Shown piece by piece: positions 48,858 through 56,632 of a stretch of 64,000 nucleotides of DNA. Under the pieces are notes generated by a model. It saw nothing but the letters and a program-made list of their open reading frames with translations. It ran no database searches and had not been told where the DNA came from. How positions within the stretch are numbered: the stretch's first letter is position 1; each line of letters opens with the position of its first letter. The stretch covers positions 5,782-69,781 of the forward strand of contig DKFC01000006.1 in assembly GCA_002452745.1 (NCBI GenBank), given 5' to 3'. The translations under genes were made by a program, and so were the position numbers. Source of the stretch: Firmicutes bacterium UBA6806. GTDB lineage: Bacteria; Bacillota; Clostridia; Peptostreptococcales; Acidaminobacteraceae.

Positions 48858-50555
48858 ATGATGAAATTAAAAAAGAGACTCGGAGATATGCTGGTAGAAG
48901 AGGGGCTCATAACCGTAAACCAGCTGGAAGAAGCGCTGGAAAGTCAAAAGGAAACCGGCTATAAACTCGGAGAAACACTGATAAAGAGCCATGCGATTAC
49001 AGAGGAAATACTCTATAAATTTTTGGAAAGTCAATATGGAATTCCCTATGTGGATTTAAACACAATTTATATTGATCCCAAAATACCAAAATTAATCAAT
49101 GAATCCATTGCGGTGAAGCATTCACTGATTCCAATTCGACTTGAAAACAGCACATTGACTATTGCCATGGCAGATCCGTTGGATTTCATAGCAAAAGACG
49201 ATGTCCGGATTATCACAGGACTTCAAGTAGATCCTGTTATTTCAAGTCATGCCGATATAAAAAAGAGCATCAGTCAGTTTTACGATTCTTCAGATAATGC
49301 TGAGAGGGCTGTTGAAGAGTTTAGAAATCAAAATCATGTTGAAGAAGATGAAATTGATGTAGAAGATGCAGATGTTACCAATGCGCCAATGGTAAGGCTT
49401 GTCAACTCCTTAATCAGCCAGGCAGTAAGGGCAAAAGCAAGTGATATTCACATAGAACCTGGTGAAAAACATGTACGTGTGAGATTTAGAATTGACGGTG
49501 AGCTGATTGAAGTGATGAAACCGGCAAAGGCAACGCACTCGCCAATGGTGACTCGAATTAAAATCCTCGGTAAGATGAATATTTCTGAAAAGAGGATTCC
49601 TCAGGACGGCAGAATAGAAACGGTCATCGAGGGATTGCCAATTGACATGAGAATATCTGTCTTGCCAACGGTATATGGAGAAAAAGTCGTCATTAGGCTC
49701 TTAGATAGAAATGGATTGGTGATAAAGAAGGAAGACCTTGGATTCACTGAGGAAAATCTAGCTCGATTTGAGAGAATTATCAGGATTCCAGAGGGCATCA
49801 TATTGGTGACAGGCCCAACAGGAAGTGGTAAGACCACCACACTCTACTCCGTTTTAAAAGAGCTGAATCGAGTTAGCAAAAATATTATAACCGTCGAAGA
49901 CCCAGTTGAGTACAGAATTGAGGGAATTAATCAAGTTCAAGTCAATAATAAGGCTGGCTTGAGTTTTGCCAGTGGTCTTAGATCGATTTTGAGGCAAGAT
50001 CCCGACATCATAATGGTGGGTGAAATTAGGGACTCTGAAACGGCTCAGATAGCTGTAAGGGCAGCTATTACTGGTCATGTGGTTTTATCGACTATTCATA
50101 CAAATGACACGGCATCGACCGTTTCAAGGCTTGAAGATATGGGGATTGAGAAGTATTTGCTGTCTTCTGCGGTAAAGGGAATCATCGCTCAGAGACTCGT
50201 CAAGAAAATTTGTCCCAAATGCAAAGAGCCCTATAACCTCAGTGAAGAGGAAAAGCGACAGTTTTCTCAGGAAACTGAGATTCCAAGTGTCGCGTATAGA
50301 GGAAGAGGATGTAACTCTTGCAATCATACTGGATACTCTGGCCGAATGGCAATTCATGAAGTATTGGTCATTGATCGAGAAATTAGAAAACTTATTAGTC
50401 TAAGTGCCAGTGCTGACGAAATCAAGCGAAAGGCAAAAGAACGAGGGTTGATTACACTCAGTGAGAACTGTAGAGAACTAGTCATCAGGGGATTGACCAC
50501 AATAGATGAAATGAACCGAATGACGTTTAATGTCGACATGGACGATGCACTTTGA
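48858..50555 (+). CDS. pilB: Type IV pilus assembly ATPase PilB with c-di-GMP-binding MshEN domain
   Basis: A 565-residue PilB/GspE-type ATPase. The N-terminus carries two exact MshEN motifs: RLGxxL-x10-LxxxLxxQ at residues 7-30, and LGxxL-x10-LxxxLxxQ at 37-59. In MshE this pair binds c-di-GMP. The motor has Walker A GPTGSGKT (319-326), Walker B PDIIMVGEIRDSETA and a tetracysteine zinc site (CPKC...CNSC). It powers pilus extension. Two adjacent ATGs (48858, 48861) follow AGAGG. The c-di-GMP riboswitch upstream means both synthesis and activity may answer to the same messenger. Confidence 0.96.
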   Translation: MMKLKKRLGDMLVEEGLITVNQLEEALESQKETGYKLGETLIKSHAITEEILYKFLESQYGIPYVDLNTIYIDPKIPKLINESIAVKHSLIPIRLENSTLTIAMADPLDFIAKDDVRIITGLQVDPVISSHADIKKSISQFYDSSDNAERAVEEFRNQNHVEEDEIDVEDADVTNAPMVRLVNSLISQAVRAKASDIHIEPGEKHVRVRFRIDGELIEVMKPAKATHSPMVTRIKILGKMNISEKRIPQDGRIETVIEGLPIDMRISVLPTVYGEKVVIRLLDRNGLVIKKEDLGFTEENLARFERIIRIPEGIILVTGPTGSGKTTTLYSVLKELNRVSKNIITVEDPVEYRIEGINQVQVNNKAGLSFASGLRSILRQDPDIIMVGEIRDSETAQIAVRAAITGHVVLSTIHTNDTASTVSRLEDMGIEKYLLSSAVKGIIAQRLVKKICPKCKEPYNLSEEEKRQFSQETEIPSVAYRGRGCNSCNHTGYSGRMAIHEVLVIDREIRKLISLSASADEIKRKAKERGLITLSENCRELVIRGLTTIDEMNRMTFNVDMDDAL

Positions 50556-50584
50556 CAAGGATCAAGTGAAAGGGGGGACGCACT

Positions 50585-51643
50585 TTGGAGATTAATGAAA
50601 TTTTGTACCAAGCAGTTCAAGCAGGGGCATCAGATGTACACATAACGGTGGCATCACCGCCGATTATGCGGGTTAACGGTCAATTAATCAGAATGAGTGA
50701 CACGAGGTTGATGCCAGATGATACCATGAACTTAATTCAAAAGATGTTGTCTCCAAAGCAGATTGATGAATTTGAAGAGCGGGGCGAACTCGACTTTTCG
50801 TATTCAAATCCGGGGCTTGGAAGGTTTAGAGTCAACATATATAAACAGAGAGGCAGTTATTGTATGGCCCTTAGGGTTGTCGCCCTCTCCATACCAAGTA
50901 TGGAGTCGTTAAAACTGCCACCAGTGATTAAAGAACTTGCAAACAAACAGAGAGGCTTGATTTTGGTAACCGGTCCAACTGGGAGTGGAAAGTCTACCAC
51001 ATTGGCCTCGATGATTGACTATATGAACAAAAATAAAAATGAACACATCATGACAATTGAAGACCCGATAGAATATCTCCACAAGCATGACAAAAGTGTC
51101 GTTAATCAGCGAGAAATCGGCAATGATTCTATGAGCTTTTCCAATGCACTCAGGGCAGCTTTGAGGCAGGACCCGGATGTCATCCTCGTGGGTGAGATGA
51201 GAGATTTGGAAACCATATCCACAGCCATAACAGCGGCAGAGACGGGTCATCTTGTCTTATCAACCCTCCATACCATAGGAGCGGCTAAGACGGTAGACAG
51301 AATTATTGATGTGTTTCCACCGCATCAACAACAGCAAATCCGAATTCAGTTGGCATCGGTTATTGAAGCCGTCATCTCACAGCAAATTATGCCGAGGTCG
51401 GATGAAACCGGTCGAATTGCAGCTTTTGAAGTGATGATCGCAAATTCTGCAATTCGGAATCTGATTCGAGAAGGAAAGACACACCAGATTCAAACCGTTA
51501 TACAGACGGGCATGAATCAAGGGATGCAGACCATGGATTACTCTCTCATAGAGCTCTATAAGAGGCGTATAATCGATCAGGCGACCCTTAAGAAATACGC
51601 TGTTGATACAGATATGGTATTGAAGTTACTTGGAAGCTATTAG
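50585..51643 (+). CDS. pilT: Type IV pilus retraction ATPase PilT
   Basis: A 352-residue PilT with Walker A GPTGSGKS (130-137), Walker B PDVILVGEMRDLETI and the PilT-specific AIRNLIRE motif near the C-terminus. It powers pilus retraction and so predicts twitching or retractile adhesion rather than simple secretion. The start is TTG at 50585, seven bases after AAAGGGGGG. It is 29 bp after pilB and 12 bp before pilC. Confidence 0.95.
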   Translation: MEINEILYQAVQAGASDVHITVASPPIMRVNGQLIRMSDTRLMPDDTMNLIQKMLSPKQIDEFEERGELDFSYSNPGLGRFRVNIYKQRGSYCMALRVVALSIPSMESLKLPPVIKELANKQRGLILVTGPTGSGKSTTLASMIDYMNKNKNEHIMTIEDPIEYLHKHDKSVVNQREIGNDSMSFSNALRAALRQDPDVILVGEMRDLETISTAITAAETGHLVLSTLHTIGAAKTVDRIIDVFPPHQQQQIRIQLASVIEAVISQQIMPRSDETGRIAAFEVMIANSAIRNLIREGKTHQIQTVIQTGMNQGMQTMDYSLIELYKRRIIDQATLKKYAVDTDMVLKLLGSY

Positions 51644-51655
51644 GAGGGGGAAGTC

Positions 51656-52873
51656 TTGCCATACACATTTAAGTGCAAAGAACTCGATTTACAGGGAAGG
51701 GTTAGCGAAACATATTATAAAGCTGATTCCAAGGAAGAAGTTGTCCACCTGATTCGCTCCAAGGGCAACACGCCTGTCAAGATTACACTGGATGAGGAAG
51801 CGGTTGAGAGAAATACTGAACTTGTATTATTTAAGCCAAAGGTCAAAACAAAGGATATTGCTATATTCTGTAAGCAGTTAAGCACTATGCTTTCGGCAGG
51901 GATGCCCCTGACGAATTCTCTTGAAGTCCTCATCAATCAGTCGGATAACAAGACGCTTAAGAGTGCTGTTAAAGAGATGGCGACGCAGGTTCAGAAGGGG
52001 AATGTCCTTTCAGCGGCCATGAGACAGCATAAAAAAGTGTTTCCACAACTGCTTATCAATATGGTGGAAGCAGGGGAAATGACGGGAAATTTGGACAATG
52101 TGCTCTTGAAGATGACAGATCACTATACAAAAGAAAATCGCATAAACGCAAAGATCAAGGGCGCCATGATGTATCCTTTGATTTTAAGTATATTGGCAAC
52201 CTCCGTTGTGATTTTTCTATTGGTGTTCATCATGCCAACATTTGTGGAGATGTTTGTGTCTTCGGGCGTTCCGCTGCCGCTTCCAACTAGGATTATGCTG
52301 GCAATCAGCAATGCAATCCAGACGTACTGGTATCTTTTTATTCTCGCATTTGCAGGCATTATCTTTGCAGTTAGAAGGGCGCTAAATACCCGTGAAGGCA
52401 AGACGTTTTTCGATAATGTCAAGCTCTCCATTCCAGGCATACGGGTACACATAGCCAAAATTGCAACGTCTCGGTTTACCAGAACGCTTTCCACGCTTTT
52501 ATCCAGTGGTATTCCGATTCTACAGGCGCTTGAAGCCGCCGCAAATGTGACAAATAACATGGTGGTTATCAATGGCATCGAAGAGGTCTCAGAGGAAATA
52601 AAAAAAGGTTCAAATTTGAGCTTATTGTTGAAACGGGTTGGCGTATTTCCACCAATGATGATTTCTATGGTAGGCATAGGTGAGGAATCTGGTGCACTGG
52701 AAGACATGCTTGAAAAAACGGCGGATTACTACGACGAAGAACTTGATGTCGCCATACAGAAAATGATTTCAATTATTGAGCCAGTGATGATTATTGTCAT
52801 GGCTGTCATTGTCGGTTTTATTGTGATTTCTATGATTATGCCAATGTTTGATATGCTTAAAACAGTAGCTTAA
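51656..52873 (+). CDS. pilC: Type IV pilus inner-membrane platform protein PilC
   Basis: A 405-residue PilC/GspF-type protein with two homologous T2SSF domains (residues about 70-195 and 270-395) and three membrane helices. Both repeats carry the motif FCKQLSTMLSAGMPL / FTRTLSTLLSSGIPI. It is the platform on which PilB and PilT act. The start is TTG at 51656, seven bases after GGAGGGGG. Confidence 0.95.
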   Translation: MPYTFKCKELDLQGRVSETYYKADSKEEVVHLIRSKGNTPVKITLDEEAVERNTELVLFKPKVKTKDIAIFCKQLSTMLSAGMPLTNSLEVLINQSDNKTLKSAVKEMATQVQKGNVLSAAMRQHKKVFPQLLINMVEAGEMTGNLDNVLLKMTDHYTKENRINAKIKGAMMYPLILSILATSVVIFLLVFIMPTFVEMFVSSGVPLPLPTRIMLAISNAIQTYWYLFILAFAGIIFAVRRALNTREGKTFFDNVKLSIPGIRVHIAKIATSRFTRTLSTLLSSGIPILQALEAAANVTNNMVVINGIEEVSEEIKKGSNLSLLLKRVGVFPPMMISMVGIGEESGALEDMLEKTADYYDEELDVAIQKMISIIEPVMIIVMAVIVGFIVISMIMPMFDMLKTVA

Positions 52874-52925
52874 TCATGCAATCATATTTAAAATAAAAAA
52901 TTATATCTAATTAGGGAGGAACCAT

Positions 52926-53288
52926 ATGAAAAAAAATCGTAAACGAAACGGTTTTACACTGATTGAACTAATTGTCGTTATTGCTATCTTAGGCATCTTA
53001 GCGGCAATTGCAGTGCCAAGAGTAGGCGCGTTTAGAGCAAATGCTGAAGAAGCTGCATATGTTGCAACTGCAAGAACTATCGCTTCGGCTGTCAGTACGT
53101 ATCAAATAAGTGATGGAGCGATTGAAAAACCTCAGACTGATGATCTGGCAGACTATATCAGTGAGCTCAATGGAAAGTATGTAATAACTTATGATGATAC
53201 GAATTCCATTAGCTATATCACAATAACTAACAAAAAAGACGAAGCAGTTGGTACATGGACACCAGGCTCAGATTCATTATCCAATTAA
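52926..53288 (+). CDS. pilA: Major type IV pilin
   Basis: A 120-residue prepilin. The class III signal is MKKNRKRNG followed by FTLIELIVVIAILGILAAIAVP, cleaved between G9 and F10, with the essential glutamate at mature position 5. The globular part is small (about 80 residues) and lacks a C-terminal disulfide. A very strong GGGAGG ribosome site and a large hairpin after the gene (53301-53360) suggest high expression relative to its neighbours. It is the probable main filament subunit. Confidence 0.94.
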   Translation: MKKNRKRNGFTLIELIVVIAILGILAAIAVPRVGAFRANAEEAAYVATARTIASAVSTYQISDGAIEKPQTDDLADYISELNGKYVITYDDTNSISYITITNKKDEAVGTWTPGSDSLSN

Positions 53289-53300
53289 TTTAAGGATGGT

Positions 53301-53360
53301 GTAACGCCATCCGTCATTCTAAAATACAATAAATGTTTTTAGGATGACGAATGGCGTTAC
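53301..53360 (+). repeat. 24-bp inverted repeat (large hairpin) after the major pilin gene
   Basis: GTAACGCCATCCGTCATTCT plus AAAA (53301-53324) pairs with the reverse complement at 53337-53360, with two mismatched positions (wobble in RNA) and a 12-base loop. No T-run follows. It is probably an mRNA 3'-stabilising or processing element, or a leaky terminator, that keeps pilin mRNA abundant. Confidence 0.8.
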
Positions 53361-53379
53361 TGCATTAAACGAGGAGCTT

Positions 53380-54666
53380 ATGCAAGAGAAGAGAGGAAGT
53401 TTTTATAATAAAATCATACTGATGATTACCTGTGTGACCCCACTTGTATACTTGCCAGGAAGGGCAGATGGGTTTTATTTTCCGAAGATTTTTTTGATTT
53501 ATATCCTAGTTTGTCTGATGCTTCTCCACACGCTTCACCACAGTCAGCCTGTGAAACTTCCAAGTCTAAAACAACTAAAAATCACAGAATCACTTCTACT
53601 TGGATACCTCATATTGGTTGTTCTATCGACAATTGTTTCCACAGATTCGACCATCTCCATTTTTGGCTATCCAAAGAGGGAGGAAGGGTTACTGGCCATA
53701 TTGGCTTATGCTGGCGTCTATTACTTTGTAAAGTCATATTTTGATTTTAGAGAGAAGACAATAGAATACATGCTCATCACAGGTGCTCTTGTGGCCGCCT
53801 ATGGTATTTTACAGAGCTATGGGGTCGATCCTCTACCAAGAGATGCGGATCGGTTTACGTGGAGTGCAAGGGCTTTTTCTACAATTGGGAATCCGAATTT
53901 CCTCGGGAGCTACTTGGCGCTATTGATACCGTTTGGCAGCGTTTTTTATATTAAATATGGAAAGGCTAAACACTTGTTTTTATTGGGAATTTTATACTAC
54001 GCACTGCTTGTAACTTATACTAGAAGTGCTTGGCTAGGAACGATTTTTTCGATTTTGTGGATTTTCTTTCAGACCATTCGCAGTAAAAGAAACCAGTGGC
54101 GACAGAGGCTTATGATTGTGACCTTGCTGCTGGCGACTCTAACCACAGTGGCAGATTATAGTTTAGATGGGGCCATCTTTGGCAGATTTCTGACCATTGG
54201 GCACGATGCGTCCAAATTGGTGACAGATGAATCAAATCTCGATAAGCTCGGATCCAATCGAATGTTTATTTGGAAGCGGGTTGTTCCTCTGGTTTATGAA
54301 AAGCCTATGCTTGGATATGGACTTGAGACCATGGGCGATGTTTTCGACACTTATTACCATAGGGACATCATAGACGAATGGGGAAGGCTCTATAGAGTGG
54401 ATAAAGCGCACAATGAATATTTACACACGGCATTCTCAACAGGGGTTCCCTCAGTGATTTTATATTTGCTATTTCAAATAGGCTGTCTTTTAAAAAGTGC
54501 AAAGAGGACGGCATCCAGTGAGATGGATATTGCAATTTCAGCGGCAATAGGCGGCTATATGATTCAATCCTGCTTCAATATCAGTGTCGTTTCTGTTGCT
54601 TATATGCTCTGGTTTATCTATGGGCTGTCTGAGAGAAAAACAGATAAAAAGTGGGTGTCAATATGA
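53380..54666 (+). CDS. O-antigen ligase/Wzy-like membrane protein, possible pilin glycosyl transferase
   Basis: A 428-residue polytopic protein with about 11 helices and a large extracellular loop. It has the Wzy_C/O-antigen-ligase features: TRSAWLG and YGLETMGDVF followed by HNEYLHTAFSTG. Such proteins polymerise or transfer lipid-linked glycans; the TfpO/PilO ligases next to pilin genes in Pseudomonas are of this superfamily. GAGGAG precedes the ATG at 53380. It lies between the pilin gene and minor pilin genes and overlaps the next gene by 4 bp, so a pilus-related role is likely though unproven. Confidence 0.8.
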   Translation: MQEKRGSFYNKIILMITCVTPLVYLPGRADGFYFPKIFLIYILVCLMLLHTLHHSQPVKLPSLKQLKITESLLLGYLILVVLSTIVSTDSTISIFGYPKREEGLLAILAYAGVYYFVKSYFDFREKTIEYMLITGALVAAYGILQSYGVDPLPRDADRFTWSARAFSTIGNPNFLGSYLALLIPFGSVFYIKYGKAKHLFLLGILYYALLVTYTRSAWLGTIFSILWIFFQTIRSKRNQWRQRLMIVTLLLATLTTVADYSLDGAIFGRFLTIGHDASKLVTDESNLDKLGSNRMFIWKRVVPLVYEKPMLGYGLETMGDVFDTYYHRDIIDEWGRLYRVDKAHNEYLHTAFSTGVPSVILYLLFQIGCLLKSAKRTASSEMDIAISAAIGGYMIQSCFNISVVSVAYMLWFIYGLSERKTDKKWVSI

Positions 54667-55142
54667 AGAGAACAAATGCTAAAAATAGAATATGTGAGGA
54701 AAAGGGAGCCGCAATGGCGTGGATACTTGTATTGTTTGTGGTTCTGGCTATTATTACCACCTCCATCATTGTCATATCAAGACAAGACATTCTGGAGACT
54801 AAAAATCAAAAGGAAAGGCTTGAAGCCTATTATTTGGCACTCTCTGGAATTGAAATTGGGTATGCAGCTCTGATGAACAGCGACAGTTCACCAGGGCCTC
54901 AGTATATAGATCGGTTTAATGCTTTGAAAGCAGATGTGAGTTATTCACATACAATTGTAGATAGTGGAAATACAATCGGAACAGTTGACATTACAATTGG
55001 AAACGTCACTGTGGACGGAAAAAGATGGATTCAAATTGCTGCTGTTGGGAAACTAAGCGGCTCAAATATGAATCAGACTTCTGGAATGCTCATTGATCCA
55101 GAAAATCATTTAAATATTCTTAGGGATACAGTGGTTTATTAA
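54663..55142 (+). CDS. PilX-like pilus assembly/minor pilin protein
   Basis: A 159-residue protein with a hydrophobic N-terminal helix (residues about 18-43) preceded by the basic, charged EEKGAA, which resembles PilX_N/GspK-type prepilins (cleavage after G19). The typical F at +1 is replaced by A, and the +5 glutamate is absent, as in GspK-like tip pilins. The globular part is beta-rich (TVDITIGNVTVDGKRWIQIA). The ATG overlaps the preceding stop (ATGA). It is a candidate tip-complex component alongside the two modular pilins that follow. Confidence 0.72.
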   Translation: MKRTNAKNRICEEKGAAMAWILVLFVVLAIITTSIIVISRQDILETKNQKERLEAYYLALSGIEIGYAALMNSDSSPGPQYIDRFNALKADVSYSHTIVDSGNTIGTVDITIGNVTVDGKRWIQIAAVGKLSGSNMNQTSGMLIDPENHLNILRDTVVY

Positions 55143-55155
55143 ACTGGAGGACGGC

Positions 55156-56616
55156 ATGCGACAAAATACGAAGAACAGAAAAAATGGATTTACGCTTGTG
55201 GAACTCTTGTTGGTATCGGCGATTCTTGGGATCATCATCATGGTAACCAGCGGGATTATCATATATTCCTATAGGGTGCAAAGAGTCAGTTATGATGAAT
55301 ACGAACTTCAGACCACCATGCGGCTTGCCGCTGAGGAAACCAATAAAGTCGTCCGATATTCATCGGCAATTTTTACAATCCCTGAAGGGCGTTTTTTTGA
55401 AGGCAATCTCAGTGATGGCTGGAACTATTTCGGTTTATCGGAGGATAAGAGAGAAGTTATCAAATATGTCTATGAAGAGCGTGGCGGTGTGACCAAGCAC
55501 TGGAAAGAAGTTGTCGTTCCAGCTCAGGACAATCTGGAGTATAGCATTGTCTTTGATAAGGAAAACGATGACCCAGAAGATAGAATGATGAAATTCAAAA
55601 TAATAGGAACGGTTCTGGGAACCACAGATAGAAGAATTATTATAGAATCAGAAGTGGAGTCTATCAATGCCCTTCAAGTGGTGGATCGTGGAACGGCTTC
55701 CAATCTCGCAGTGGCTTTAGCATATCGCTACGACGAACGGCCTAAATACGATGTGGTGGGTGTTGTCACAATGGTTATTGACACCTCTGGAAGTATGGGA
55801 GATGATCTTCAAGGCCACAGCTATGTAACGGAATCCAGCAAGCGAATCAGCAAACTCAAAAATGCACTGGTTGGCTATACAAAGGACACTGGAGAAGTTG
55901 TGGAGGGCATGATTAACTCATTTGCAAAGGATGAAAATGTGGAAGTTTCAATTGTTCCCTTTTCAATCTCAGCAAACTACCCAACACCTTCTTCTGAGTA
56001 TTCCTCTCAGAGCCATCCATTTTACAAAGTCAGCAATCCAAGTGAAAAGAGTGATCTCATCTCCCAGATTAATTCACTTTCAGCCAACGGCGGCACCAAC
56101 ACAGGAGACGGTATGAGACGAGCTTATTACCGAAATATGTATTTTAAAAACAATGTCACTTCAATGTCTGACTATGGTGCCAATTTCTCCACGAGAGACT
56201 ACATGATTATTTTAGTGGATGGGGTGACAACCATGGCAACCTCTGTGGGCGGATATGGTGACTCGCGTTACAGGATGACGGATGGGTATCAATCAAATCT
56301 TAATTATTACAGCAACTCATGGTACTGGTCTTATCCTGGAATCATTGGCAGGGGGAATGCCGAAGATTCAGTGACAGATAGATATGTTGAATTGATTGGA
56401 AACTATATAAGAAATGATGGCATAAAGGTCTATGTGATTGGATTTTCTGAAATTGCTTCCGAGTTGAACAGTGTCAATAAGATTGCAACTGCCGCAGGTG
56501 CAGATTCAGAAAATGTCTATAAATTTACGGATAACTTGGATATCGATAATGTGTTAGATGAGATTCGAGCTGATATTATGATGGACTTGTGGCATATCAG
56601 AGGGCCTCAACTCTAA
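55156..56616 (+). CDS. Modular minor pilin with von Willebrand factor A domain
   Basis: A 486-residue prepilin. The signal is MRQNTKNRKNG followed by FTLVELLLVSAILG (cleavage G11/F12). A PilW-like pilin module occupies residues about 12-195. A VWA domain follows (about 200-475) with a complete MIDAS metal site: D209, S211 and S213 in DTSGSMG, T314 and D355. VWA domains bind protein ligands through Mg2+. A pilin fused to VWA is expected at the filament tip and works as an adhesin, as described for modular pilins of Streptococcus sanguinis. The gene starts 13 bp after the PilX-like gene and is followed by another modular pilin. Confidence 0.9.
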   Translation: MRQNTKNRKNGFTLVELLLVSAILGIIIMVTSGIIIYSYRVQRVSYDEYELQTTMRLAAEETNKVVRYSSAIFTIPEGRFFEGNLSDGWNYFGLSEDKREVIKYVYEERGGVTKHWKEVVVPAQDNLEYSIVFDKENDDPEDRMMKFKIIGTVLGTTDRRIIIESEVESINALQVVDRGTASNLAVALAYRYDERPKYDVVGVVTMVIDTSGSMGDDLQGHSYVTESSKRISKLKNALVGYTKDTGEVVEGMINSFAKDENVEVSIVPFSISANYPTPSSEYSSQSHPFYKVSNPSEKSDLISQINSLSANGGTNTGDGMRRAYYRNMYFKNNVTSMSDYGANFSTRDYMIILVDGVTTMATSVGGYGDSRYRMTDGYQSNLNYYSNSWYWSYPGIIGRGNAEDSVTDRYVELIGNYIRNDGIKVYVIGFSEIASELNSVNKIATAAGADSENVYKFTDNLDIDNVLDEIRADIMMDLWHIRGPQL

Positions 56617-56632
56617 GGTGCGAGGGAAAGCG

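Noticed and set aside
52123..52707. 194-residue minus-strand open frame opposite pilC
   Set aside because: Composition is that of an antisense reading of a membrane-protein gene, with no start signal. pilC is certain on the plus strand.
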